DNA from: Pseudodesulfovibrio sp. 5S69
GTDB lineage: Bacteria; Desulfobacterota; Desulfovibrionia; Desulfovibrionales; Desulfovibrionaceae
DNA length: 64,000 nt
NCBI RefSeq assembly: GCF_037094465.1
Contig: NZ_CP146609.1
Span: 1,303,501-1,367,500 of the forward strand
Direction: 5' to 3'
The first letter of the stretch is position 1. The number at the start of each line of letters is the position of its first letter. Under the pieces are notes generated by a model. The model was not told where the DNA came from and searched no databases. It was given only the letters and a program-made list of their open reading frames with translations. The position numbers and the translations under genes were made by a program. Below are positions 22,338-31,298 of the stretch, piece after piece.

Positions 22338-23536
<1,199 letters not shown>

Positions 23537-23631
23537 TGGTGCTCCATGAATACTGGGACTATTAGGGAGTTACCGCATTTCCCATTACGGAGCAAGGGAC
23601 ACTGCAAAGTAATCCGGGGGGCAGCCGCTGC

Positions 23632-24615
23632 CTAGAGTCCCTTCTTGGGATCGAAGTCCTGGCCCAGGGCGGCGGGCGCCTCGATGGACCAGCTCTTGGA
23701 AAAGGCTTTGAGGAAGGGGTGGCGCCGGACGATGTCCTGGACCCAGCCCATGCGGCCCATGTTCACGGCCAGCAGGGTCAGGATCATCATCGGGAAGGGG
23801 GCCACCTGGAAGACCGGGGCCGGGATGGACGGGAATATCTCCTGGAGATAGATGCCGGAGACCTGCAGGGCGGCGAAGAAAAACGCGCCGAGCGCGGCGC
23901 GCACCGGGTGCCAGCCGCCGAAGATGACGATGGCCAGCGCGATCCAGCCCGCGCCCTCGCACCCCTGCGGCCTGCCCCAGCCGGGCTTCACGGCCAGGGA
24001 ATACGCGCCCCCGGCCAGCCCCACCAGGGCCCCGCCCGCCAGGCAGTAGTACAGCCGCACCAGGCGCACGCGGATACCGCGCCCGAAGGCCGCGCGTGGA
24101 GATTCGCCCACGGCCCGGAGGCGCATGCCGCCCTCGGTGCGGTACATCCACCACCAGCAGAAGGCTATGGCCGCCAGGCTCAGGTAGACCACCGGGGACT
24201 GGGTGCCGAAGATCAGCCCCACGAAGGGCGCGTGGCCTAGGCCGGGGATGGTCCACAGGCCGAGGTCCGGCCCGGGCTGCCGGGAAAAGTTGTGGCCCAG
24301 GAAGTAGGCCAGGTCGCGGGACAGCAGGGTCAGGATGAAGCCCACGGCCAACTGGGACTGGCCCAGGTAGATGCCGATGAGGCCGAGCACGCCCGCGATG
24401 GCCGCGCCCACGCCCGCGCCCGCGAGCATGCCGAGCCAGGGGGAGCCGAAGGTGGCCGAGCAGGCGAAGGCGGCCATGGCCGACAGCAGGATGGAGCCGT
24501 CGAGCGACAGGTTGATGATGCCCGCCTTCTCGGTCAGGGTCTCGCCCAGGGTGGCCAGGACCAGCGGCGCTCCGGCCATGAGGATGGCCGCGATGGTCAG
24601 TGCGAAGGTGTCCAT
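23632..24615 (-). CDS. BMP-type nucleoside ABC importer permease 2
   Basis: A 327-residue inner-membrane permease of the branched-chain-type (BPD_transp_2) family with about eight to ten helices. The start MDTFALTIAAILMAGAPLVLATLGE and the EKAGIINLSLDG motif are typical of YufQ-like permeases that pair with YufP-like ones and BMP lipoproteins. GGAGGAG precedes ATG 24615. It is the last gene of the importer operon, after an unusual 148-base spacer full of hairpins. Confidence 0.88.
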   Translation of the reverse strand: MDTFALTIAAILMAGAPLVLATLGETLTEKAGIINLSLDGSILLSAMAAFACSATFGSPWLGMLAGAGVGAAIAGVLGLIGIYLGQSQLAVGFILTLLSRDLAYFLGHNFSRQPGPDLGLWTIPGLGHAPFVGLIFGTQSPVVYLSLAAIAFCWWWMYRTEGGMRLRAVGESPRAAFGRGIRVRLVRLYYCLAGGALVGLAGGAYSLAVKPGWGRPQGCEGAGWIALAIVIFGGWHPVRAALGAFFFAALQVSGIYLQEIFPSIPAPVFQVAPFPMMILTLLAVNMGRMGWVQDIVRRHPFLKAFSKSWSIEAPAALGQDFDPKKGL

Positions 24616-24652
24616 CAGCTTCTCCTCCGGGTTGCGCCCTCTAGATCGCCGC

Positions 24653-24766
24653 GCCGAAAACCACGGTTTTCGGCTTGCTCCGTCGCCTTCGGCGGCGCGT
24701 CGGCCCTTTCGGGCCGCCGTGATGCCGCACCGAAAATGGACGCAATAAAGGATGGATGCGGCATCA
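24653..24766. repeat. Cluster of inverted repeats between the two permease genes
   Basis: Within the 148-base spacer, GCCGAAAACC-AC-GGTTTTCGGC (24653-24674), CGCC-TTC-GGCG (24684-24694) and CGGCCC-TTTC-GGGCCG (24701-24716) form successive stems. A separated perfect pair, TGATGCCGCA/TGCGGCATCA (24720-24729 and 24757-24766), reaches the stop of the upstream permease. No T-run marks them as terminators. They may stabilise or process the operon mRNA. Confidence 0.6.
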
Positions 24767-25807
24767 GTCGTTCTCCTTCCGTTGCTTGAGCCACAGCCGC
24801 AGGCCCTGCACGATGAACAGGGACAGGACCATGATGCCCTGGATCACGCCGGACAGGGAGGAGTCCAGGCCGAGTTGCAGCGGCAGTTGGATGGAGCCCA
24901 CGTTGAGGATGGCGAAGAACAGGCAGATGAACGGCACCAGCGGGAGCCGGAACGAGGCCATCATGCCCACCAGCAGGGCGGTGTAGCCGTAGCCGGACGA
25001 GATGTTCGGCAGCAGCCGGTGGTAGACGCCCAGGACCTGGGTGGCCCCGGCCAGCCCGGCCAGGCCGCCGCAGAGCATGAAGGCCTGGAGCAGGCGGCGG
25101 CGCGGTCCCAGGGCGAACAGGGTGGCTGCCTTGGGGTTCTCGCCCACGGCGCGCATCTTGAGCCCCCACTTGGTGCGGTAGAGCAGGAAGTAGACCAGGA
25201 CGATGGCCGCGCAGGCCAGGCCCAGCCCCACCCAACTGACGGAGAGGTTGCCGAGCCTCGGCAGCCACAGGGAAAGGTCCAGCGGCTTGGTCCCGGACAT
25301 GGAGGCCACGCCGGGCCGTTTCCACGGGCCGAAGATGAGCCACAGGGTCACGCCGAGGGCCACGAAGTTGAGCCCCAGGCCGGAAAAGATTTCGTGCACC
25401 CGGCCGAAGACGCGCAGCAGCCCGGCCAGCAGGGCCCAGAGCGCGCCGCCCGCCATGGACGCGGCCAGGGCCAGGATAATGACCCCGGTTCCGCCGCCGT
25501 TCTCGAAGGGCCTGAGCGCCGCGGTGGCGAAGATGGCCCCCATGATGACCTGGCCCTCCACGCCGATGTTCCACAGCCGGGCCGTGAACGGGATGAGCAG
25601 CCCCACGGAGCAGAGCGTCAGGGGCACCCATCCGGCCAGCACGCGGCCGATCTTGGACCAGGAACTGACCCCGCCCTTGAAGAGCACGTAGATGGTTTCG
25701 AGCGGCGGGGCCCCGGCGGGCAAGGCCACGATCACGGTCAGGGCCAGGGCCAGGAGCAGGGCCAGGGCGAGCCAGCCGGTCTGGGCCAGGAGGGAGTCGC
25801 GGTTCAT
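24764..25807 (-). CDS. BMP-type nucleoside ABC importer permease 1
   Basis: A 347-residue inner-membrane permease (YufP-like) with a first helix at about 8-30 and the VEGQVIMGAIFAT and GLNFVALGVTLWLIFGP regions of this family. ATG 25807 overlaps the ATPase stop by four bases (ATGA), showing translational coupling. It works with the second permease to form the membrane channel for nucleosides or purines; the substrate is inferred from the family. Confidence 0.88.
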   Translation of the reverse strand: MNRDSLLAQTGWLALALLLALALTVIVALPAGAPPLETIYVLFKGGVSSWSKIGRVLAGWVPLTLCSVGLLIPFTARLWNIGVEGQVIMGAIFATAALRPFENGGGTGVIILALAASMAGGALWALLAGLLRVFGRVHEIFSGLGLNFVALGVTLWLIFGPWKRPGVASMSGTKPLDLSLWLPRLGNLSVSWVGLGLACAAIVLVYFLLYRTKWGLKMRAVGENPKAATLFALGPRRRLLQAFMLCGGLAGLAGATQVLGVYHRLLPNISSGYGYTALLVGMMASFRLPLVPFICLFFAILNVGSIQLPLQLGLDSSLSGVIQGIMVLSLFIVQGLRLWLKQRKEND

Positions 25808-27282
25808 GCCGCACCTTCCTTGAGCTCGTCGTACCGCTTGCCGGCCATGAGCGCGCCGACCACCTCCATGGAGATGTCGTCGCCCTCGACCACGGCGGCC
25901 AGGGTCCGGTCGTAGAAGACGATGACCCGGTGGCTGTGTTCGAGCACCTCCTCCAGGTCCGGGGAAAAGAAGATCAGGGTGGCCCCGTCCGCGCAGCGCC
26001 GCTTCAGGTGGTTCCAGACCTGCCGGGCCGAGCCCGCGTCCAGGCCACGCGTGGGGTGCTCCATGAGCAGGAGTTTGGTCTCGTCCGGGATGAGCGAGAG
26101 CAGGAGCCGCTGCTGGTTGCCGCCGGACAGCTCCACGGCGTGGGTCTCCGGGTGGGCCTGGAGATTGAACTTGTCCACGCACTGGGAGCGGTAGAAATCG
26201 CCGAGGTCGCCCGATTTGCCCGGGAAGGCCAGGGTGATGTGCTCCATCAGGTTCAGGTCCGGGAACAGGGCGAGCCCCAGGCGGTCGGCGGGCACGAACT
26301 GGACCCCGGCCCTGCGCAGGGCGCGGAAGTCGTTGGACGCGAAGCGGGTCCCGTCCAGGTCGAAGGCGCCGCCGGGCATGCGGTCCAGGCCGCACAGGCC
26401 GCGCAGGAAGAGTTCCTGGCCCGAGCCGTCGAGCCCGGCCAGGCCGATGCATTCGCCGGGCCTGGCCGTGAAATTCAGTCCGCCCATGGAGTACTTGGGA
26501 CCGGCAAAGAGCACGTCGTGCATGTCCAGGCGCGGCGTATCGGTGGCCGGGGGCAGCTCGGGCAGGGGCTCCACCTCGCCGTCGGCGGCCTCCCCGAACA
26601 TGAGCTGGACCAGCTCTCGCTCGTCGTAGGGCGGGGTCAGGGTGGAGACCAGCCGCCCCTGGCGCATGATGAAGATGGAGTCGGCCATCTCGAAGGCCTC
26701 GGACAGCTTGTGGGTGACGAGCACGATGGTGTGGCCCTCTTCGCGGGCCAGCTTCATGAGCAGGTCGAAGAGGTCCTGCTTCTGCTCCGGGGTGATGCCG
26801 GTGGTCGGCTCGTCCAGGATCAGGGTGGTGGCCCCCAGATCGAGCAGGCGCAAAAGCTCCAGGAGCTGGCGCTCGCCCACGGTCAGGCTGGAGACCGGCT
26901 CGTCGGGCAGGAAGCAGGCGTCCAGGCGGAAGGAGAGTTCGCCGATGATGTCGATCACTTCCTTCTTGCTGCGTTTGGGCGCGCCGAGTTGGAAGTTCTC
27001 CCACACGGGCATGGCCGGGAAGTCCAGGGGGTCCTGGTAGAGCATGCCCACACCCTTTTCCCTGGCCAGGGCCGGGGTCAGGTAGGTCAGGGTCTCGCCG
27101 CCCATGGTCAGCTCGCCGGACGTGGGCCGGGTGTGCCCGGCGAGCACGCGCATGAGCGTGGACTTGCCCGCGCCGTTCTCGCCGACCAGGGCATAGATGC
27201 GGCCGGGTTCAAGGGTCAGGCTGATGCCGTCGTTGGCCCGAACCCGGCCGTAGTGCTTATGTATGTCGTTGAGGACGATCAT
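25804..27282 (-). CDS. BMP-type ABC importer ATPase, two-domain
   Basis: A 492-residue protein with two fused ATPase domains as in nucleoside and ribose importers (YufO/RbsA-like). The first has Walker A GENGAGKST, signature SLTVGERQ and Walker B LILDEPTTGI. The second has a degenerate P-loop (GLAGLDGSGQE) and signature LSGGNQQR, so only the first site is likely fully catalytic, as in relatives. It starts two bases after the stop of the binding lipoprotein. Confidence 0.9.
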   Translation of the reverse strand: MIVLNDIHKHYGRVRANDGISLTLEPGRIYALVGENGAGKSTLMRVLAGHTRPTSGELTMGGETLTYLTPALAREKGVGMLYQDPLDFPAMPVWENFQLGAPKRSKKEVIDIIGELSFRLDACFLPDEPVSSLTVGERQLLELLRLLDLGATTLILDEPTTGITPEQKQDLFDLLMKLAREEGHTIVLVTHKLSEAFEMADSIFIMRQGRLVSTLTPPYDERELVQLMFGEAADGEVEPLPELPPATDTPRLDMHDVLFAGPKYSMGGLNFTARPGECIGLAGLDGSGQELFLRGLCGLDRMPGGAFDLDGTRFASNDFRALRRAGVQFVPADRLGLALFPDLNLMEHITLAFPGKSGDLGDFYRSQCVDKFNLQAHPETHAVELSGGNQQRLLLSLIPDETKLLLMEHPTRGLDAGSARQVWNHLKRRCADGATLIFFSPDLEEVLEHSHRVIVFYDRTLAAVVEGDDISMEVVGALMAGKRYDELKEGAA

Positions 27283-27284
27283 CC

Positions 27285-28538
27285 CTATTCGGGGGAGGAC
27301 AGGCCTTCCATGCCCTGCAGCAACTGTTGCATGTACCAGATCTGCTTGTCGGTGGCCTTTTCGCCGGCCTTCAGGAACGGGGTGCCGTCCTGGTAGTTGA
27401 GCGGGCCGGTGAAGAGGTCGAGCTTGCCGGAGCCGAGTTCGGCGATGAACTTGTCGAGCGCGGCCTTGGTATCGGCGGACATGCCGGGGCCGGGCATGAA
27501 GCCCACCGGGGACTTGTCGGGGTTGTTGATGTCGGCCCAGTAGGGGGCGACCCATTCGAAGCCGGGCTTGTAGGAGCCGTCGGCCACGGACTTGGCCAGC
27601 TTCAGGAACATCGGGCCCCAGTTGAAGTAGGGCACGCCGAGGCAGATGCCGCCCTGGCCCTCGCAGGCCTTCTCGTAGTCGTAGGGCAGGGCCCAGACCT
27701 TCTTGCCCGCGTCGGCGCGCTGCTTGGCCACGACCACGTTGTCCGGGGTGTCGATGCCGGAGATGACCACGTCGTATCCATCGTCATACAGGGAACCGGC
27801 CACCTGGGTGGGGTCGGCGGTCACGCCGGGGATGTTGAACCAGAAGCCGATCCACTTGACGTTGAAGGTCAGGTCCTTGGCATCCTTGCCGCGCACCTCG
27901 GTCCAGGCGTAGCGCGCGCCGAGGTAGGCGGCGGACATCAGGCGGCGGGTCTCGTCGTTGATCAGCGGGCCGACCACGCCGATCTTGCCGGTCTGGGTGG
28001 TCATGGCCGCGGTGAACCCGGCGAGCATCTTGGCGTAGATCATCTTGCCGAACAGGTTGCCCAGGTTGGCCGGGGCCTTGCCGGTCCAGGCGGAGTCGCC
28101 CGAGGCGTGGACGAAAATCTTGTCGGGGTGCTGGGCGGCGGCTTCGAGGATGCCGTCCTTCATGTCGTCGGAACCGGCGATGATCAGGTCAGCGCCCTTT
28201 TCGATCAGGTCGTCGGCCACCTGCGGAATGGTCAGGCCGGGACGGTCGGCGGGGTTGACCTTGTCGAGGTAGATCAGCTTGGCGCCGCTCATGTGGGCCT
28301 CGACGTACTTGCCGCCCTCATACTGGGCCTGGCTGTAGCCCTTGTCGTTGTATGGGCCCACCAGGATCAGGCCGAGGGTCAGGGGCTTGGCGGCCTCTTT
28401 TTGCGTTTCGGCCGGAGCCGGGGCGGGGGCCTCGGTCTTGGCCTCTTCCTTCTTGGGCTCGGATGAGCAGCCAAAAGCCACAAGCAGGCAGACGCTCAAG
28501 AGCAGCGCCGCCAGGGAACGAAAACGAAACATCCTCAT
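27285..28538 (-). CDS. BMP-family substrate-binding lipoprotein
   Basis: A 417-residue lipoprotein. The signal sequence ends in a lipobox (LVAFGC, Cys24), followed by a Glu/Ala/Pro-rich linker (about 25-52) and the BMP/PnrA fold (LGLILVGPYNDKGYSQAQYEGG; IIAGSDDMKDGILEAA). PnrA-type proteins bind purine nucleosides for the ABC importer. It is first in the operon and is preceded by a leader of about 140 bases with a terminator-like hairpin. CTGGAGGATG precedes the start. Confidence 0.9.
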   Translation of the reverse strand: MRMFRFRSLAALLLSVCLLVAFGCSSEPKKEEAKTEAPAPAPAETQKEAAKPLTLGLILVGPYNDKGYSQAQYEGGKYVEAHMSGAKLIYLDKVNPADRPGLTIPQVADDLIEKGADLIIAGSDDMKDGILEAAAQHPDKIFVHASGDSAWTGKAPANLGNLFGKMIYAKMLAGFTAAMTTQTGKIGVVGPLINDETRRLMSAAYLGARYAWTEVRGKDAKDLTFNVKWIGFWFNIPGVTADPTQVAGSLYDDGYDVVISGIDTPDNVVVAKQRADAGKKVWALPYDYEKACEGQGGICLGVPYFNWGPMFLKLAKSVADGSYKPGFEWVAPYWADINNPDKSPVGFMPGPGMSADTKAALDKFIAELGSGKLDLFTGPLNYQDGTPFLKAGEKATDKQIWYMQQLLQGMEGLSSPE

Positions 28539-28614
28539 CCTCCAGGGTTCAGTGCCCGGTACGCGAAAGCGGAGCGCGGCGGGCGTTTGTGGTATTCCGG
28601 CCTCCTCGGGTCGG

Positions 28615-28652
28615 CAAAAAAGCGGCGGGACCGGTGTAGCCGAGACTCCCGC
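28615..28652 (-). promoter_or_regulatory. Structured leader of the BMP importer operon
   Basis: Read on the minus strand, a GCGGGA/TCCCGC stem is followed closely by CGCTTTTTT, like an intrinsic terminator placed 80-110 bases before the start codon. An overlapping AGACT/AGTCT pair could form an alternative stem. TTGACA at 28691-28686 (minus) may be the -35 element. The arrangement would fit an attenuator or riboswitch, but I do not recognise a known aptamer. The rest of 28539-28909 is the greA leader. Confidence 0.4.
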
Positions 28653-28822
28653 AAAAGTCTATTCTTGGATTAGAAGCCGGGGTCGTGTCAACAGCTTGTT
28701 GTTTCGATTAAGGATATGTACGGCCGCCCGGCGCGCTCCACGCGGGGGAGAAGCGGCCCACTTGACCATGGCGTTCGGATGTTCTATTTGAACAAGCAGT
28801 CAGTTGGATTGACGAACATGCA

Positions 28823-28855
28823 GCCGCGCAGCTTTTTCAAGGATTGCCGCGCGGC
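28823..28855 (+). promoter_or_regulatory. Hairpin in the greA leader
   Basis: GCCGCGC and GCGCGGC pair around a 19-base loop, 55-87 bases before the greA start. A TTGACG hexamer just upstream (28810) could be a -35 element. Function is not evident. Confidence 0.35.
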
Positions 28856-28909
28856 CTGTATCTTTTTTACTTCCCGGCTGAGAATACACTTTAGAGAGGT
28901 TTTTTGACC

Positions 28910-29404
28910 ATGGATCGCATTCCCATTTCGAAACAGGGATTTGAGAAGATCTCCCAGGAATTGGAAGATCTGAAGGCCCAGCGGCCGGCCATCATCCAGG
29001 CCATTGCGGAAGCGCGCGCCGAGGGTGATCTTTCCGAGAACGCCGGATACGACGCCGCCCGCGAGCGGCAGGGCATGCTCGAAGCCCGCATCACCTACAT
29101 CAATTCGCACATGCCGCTGTTCGACGTGCTCGACCTGGACACCCTCTCCGGCGAACGGGCCATCTTCGGGGCCACCGTGGAGGTGGAGGACATCGATACC
29201 GAGGAACGGCGCACCTTCACCTTGCTCGGCCCGGACGACGCGGACCACAAGAAGGGCTCCATCTCCGTGCTCTCCCCCATGGGCCAGGCCATCCTGGGCA
29301 AGGAGGAGGGCGACGAGGTCATCGTGGACGCCCCGCGCGGACGCATCGAATACGAGATCGTCTCCGTGGAGTTTCGCGGCGCCGCCGGCCTGAATCTCAA
29401 GTAG
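28910..29404 (+). CDS. greA: Transcription elongation factor GreA
   Basis: A 164-residue factor that rescues backtracked RNA polymerase by stimulating cleavage of the nascent RNA. The N-terminal coiled coil (about 1-75) carries the acidic tip in ARAEGDLSENAGYDAARE, and the C-terminal FKBP-like domain ends in PRGRIEYEIVSVEF. ATG 28910 has AGAGAGGT nine bases upstream; a TTG six bases earlier is not needed. A strong terminator follows at 29438. Confidence 0.95.
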   Translation: MDRIPISKQGFEKISQELEDLKAQRPAIIQAIAEARAEGDLSENAGYDAARERQGMLEARITYINSHMPLFDVLDLDTLSGERAIFGATVEVEDIDTEERRTFTLLGPDDADHKKGSISVLSPMGQAILGKEEGDEVIVDAPRGRIEYEIVSVEFRGAAGLNLK

Positions 29405-29437
29405 GGCGAGCGCACTTCCCCCCCATCGACAGATCCG

Positions 29438-29467
29438 CCCCGCCGCCCAAGGGCGGCGGGGCGTTTT
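29438..29467 (+). terminator. Intrinsic terminator after greA
   Basis: CCCCGCCGCCC and GGGCGGCGGGG pair around AA, followed by CGTTTT. The start of the next gene lies immediately downstream. Confidence 0.85.
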
Positions 29468-29471
29468 CATC

Positions 29472-30248
29472 ATGCAATCCACATCAATCCGTCCCGCCGG
29501 GGAGTTCGACCCCGCCGTCGCCTGCCGGGGCTGGTGCGTCCGCTGCGGCCGGGAGCACACCCTGCCGGTCGGCCCGGCGCGCGGCCCGGCGCTCGACCTG
29601 TTCGAACGCATGGAGGCCGAAGGGCGCATCGACTTCGATGCTCCCGAGCCGGATCCCAGGCTCTCCACGGAGTATCTGCACGGCCAGGCCGGGGGGCAGA
29701 TGTTCGGCGTGCTCGCGGCCCGCGACGCGCAGGGTGAAACCGTTGTGCTCAAGGCGTTCTCGGGCCAGTACGACGGGGTCTGGGAGGTGGACGGCTGGGC
29801 CCCCCCGCTCGTGGATACTGCCCGGTTCCGGCGGGACACCCTCGAGGCCGAGCAGCGCATCAAGGCCCTGGGCCGCGAGATCGACGGGCTGCCCCCGGCG
29901 TCGCCCGCCCGCGACCGGCTCGTCCGCGAGCGCAGGCAAGCGTCCGCGACCCTGATGCAGGAGATCCACGCCATGTACCGGCTGCCCAATTTCCGGGGCG
30001 AGACCGTGCCCCTGCCCCTGGCCGTGCACCCCGAGGGGAACGCGCCCACGGGCACGGGCGACTGCTGCGCGCCCAAGCTGCTCGGCTATGCCGCCACCCA
30101 CGGCCTCACCCCGCAGGGGCTGGCCGAGTTCTACTTCGGCCGGACCAACCGTTCGGGCACCCGCGAGCACGGCCGGTTCTATCCGTCCTGCCTGGACAAG
30201 TGCGGCCGCATCCTCGGCTTCATGCTCTGCGGCCTGGAGGGCGCGTGA
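29472..30248 (+). CDS. Conserved protein coupled to an RluA-type pseudouridine synthase
   Basis: A 258-residue protein with no named domain that I can assign with certainty. It contains a CVRCG motif near the N-terminus, a charged helical stretch (about 120-170), the motif GDCCAPKLLGYAATHGLTPQGLAEFYFG and a C-terminal YPSCLDKCGRILGFMLCG. The cysteine pairs suggest metal binding. The stop overlaps the next start by four bases (GTGA). I recall proteins in gamma-proteobacteria in which a similar region is fused in front of an RluA domain; that would make it an RNA-modification partner. Confidence 0.7.
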   Translation: MQSTSIRPAGEFDPAVACRGWCVRCGREHTLPVGPARGPALDLFERMEAEGRIDFDAPEPDPRLSTEYLHGQAGGQMFGVLAARDAQGETVVLKAFSGQYDGVWEVDGWAPPLVDTARFRRDTLEAEQRIKALGREIDGLPPASPARDRLVRERRQASATLMQEIHAMYRLPNFRGETVPLPLAVHPEGNAPTGTGDCCAPKLLGYAATHGLTPQGLAEFYFGRTNRSGTREHGRFYPSCLDKCGRILGFMLCGLEGA

Positions 30249-30889
30249 ACATTCCCGAAGGGCTGAACGTGGTTTACGAGGACGACGTCCTCGTGGTCGT
30301 GGACAAGCCGTCCGGCCTGCTGTCCGTGCCGGGCAAGGGCGAGGCCAACCAGGACTGCGTGGTCGCCCGGGTCAAGGCCCGCTACCCCGGCTGCATCGAC
30401 CAGCCCTCGGTCCACCGCCTGGACCAGGACACCTCGGGCCTGCTCGCCCTGGCCCTGACCGCCGAGGCCCACCGCGACCTGTCCGGCCAGTTCATGGACC
30501 GGCTGGTGGGCAAGCGGTACATCGCGCTCATAGACGGCGTGGTCGACGGGCAGGGCGGGACCATCGAGCTGAAGTTCCGCCTGGACCCGGACAACCGCCC
30601 GTACCAGGTCTACGACCCGGTGAACGGCAAGCGCGGGGTGACCCGCTGGCGCAAGCTCTCCGTGGAAGACGGCCGCACCCGTGTGGAATTCATGCCGCAC
30701 ACCGGCCGGACCCACCAGCTCCGACTGCACTCGGCCCACGAGAAGGGGCTGGGCTTCCCCATCGTGGGCGACCGCCTTTACGGCACCGGTACCGGACCGG
30801 GCCAGCTCAAGCTCCACGCCTCGCTGTTGCGCTTCCGCCACCCGGTTACCCGCGCCCCCCTGGAATTCGTCTCCCCGGCTCCGTTCTGA
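30245..30889 (+). CDS. RluA-family pseudouridine synthase
   Basis: A 214-residue enzyme that isomerises uridine in rRNA or tRNA. The catalytic motif HRLDQDTSGL (Asp about 63) is intact, as are the KRYIALIDG and HTGRTHQLRLH motifs. It has no S4 domain, like RluA itself. GTG 30245 is used because it overlaps the previous stop; the target RNA position is unknown. Confidence 0.9.
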   Translation: MNIPEGLNVVYEDDVLVVVDKPSGLLSVPGKGEANQDCVVARVKARYPGCIDQPSVHRLDQDTSGLLALALTAEAHRDLSGQFMDRLVGKRYIALIDGVVDGQGGTIELKFRLDPDNRPYQVYDPVNGKRGVTRWRKLSVEDGRTRVEFMPHTGRTHQLRLHSAHEKGLGFPIVGDRLYGTGTGPGQLKLHASLLRFRHPVTRAPLEFVSPAPF

Positions 30890-30910
30890 CCCCGTCCGGG
30901 CGGTATCGGC

Positions 30911-30938
30911 CCGGGAGGGCCCGGATACCATTTTGTGC
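30911..30938 (+). terminator. Hairpin after the pseudouridine synthase gene
   Basis: GGTATC-GGCCC and GGGCC-(CG)-GATACC form a stem with a GGGA loop and a two-base bulge, followed by ATTTTGTGCTTTT. Probable terminator; exact ends are approximate. Confidence 0.55.
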
Positions 30939-31039
30939 TTTTCCCGCGGACCGCTCCGCCGGGCCTGCCGGCTTCTCCGAAGTGCCCAAGGTTACGTATT
31001 TTTTTTCTTTCCATTTCCGTCAAGGACTTTGGGAATGAA

Positions 31040-31085
31040 ATGACATGGTTGTGAAAAAATGTGTTTTTTTTCACAAAAATGTCAT
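31040..31085. promoter_or_regulatory. 46-bp nested inverted repeat upstream of glnN
   Basis: Outer arms ATGACAT (31040-31046) and ATGTCAT (31079-31085) enclose TTGTGAAAAAA (31049-31059) and TTTTTTCACAA (31066-31076). The 8-base ends TTGTGAAA and TTTCACAA are the same as Rex half-sites but are separated by 12 bases rather than 2. It could bind a dimeric regulator or form a hairpin. The surrounding space, 30890-31298, otherwise holds a terminator and a possible sigma-54 element. Confidence 0.45.
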
Positions 31086-31192
31086 GGTGAAAGGGCGAAA
31101 AACCGGGGTGAAACTACATTTTCGTAGTAAAAAGCGCGTCGTCCGAAAATGGCTTCAGCGTATCTGTCTGGATATACGGCATTTTCATTGTT

Positions 31193-31207
31193 TGGCATAT
31201 AACTTGG
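31193..31207 (+). promoter_or_regulatory. Possible sigma-54 promoter for glnN
   Basis: TGGCATA-N4-TTGG has correct -24/-12 spacing; the only key mismatch is G in place of C at the -12 GC. It lies about 92 bases before the glnN start. Nitrogen-regulated sigma-54 control of glutamine synthetase would be expected, but the mismatch leaves doubt. Confidence 0.4.
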
Positions 31208-31298
31208 TATAAAGGGCGTCTAGACTACAAGGGTCAGGCGCCCCTTGGCCCGGCCGGACGCCGGAAAACCCATATTTACATGCCTGAAGGAGTATTAC

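Noticed and set aside
28539..28691. Known purine riboswitch upstream of the BMP importer
   Set aside because: The conserved purine-aptamer junction sequences are absent, so only a generic structured leader is claimed.
31049..31076. Standard HcpR or Rex operator upstream of glnN
   Set aside because: Half-sites match, but the central gap (12 bases) is not that of either known operator, so it is reported only as an unusual inverted repeat.
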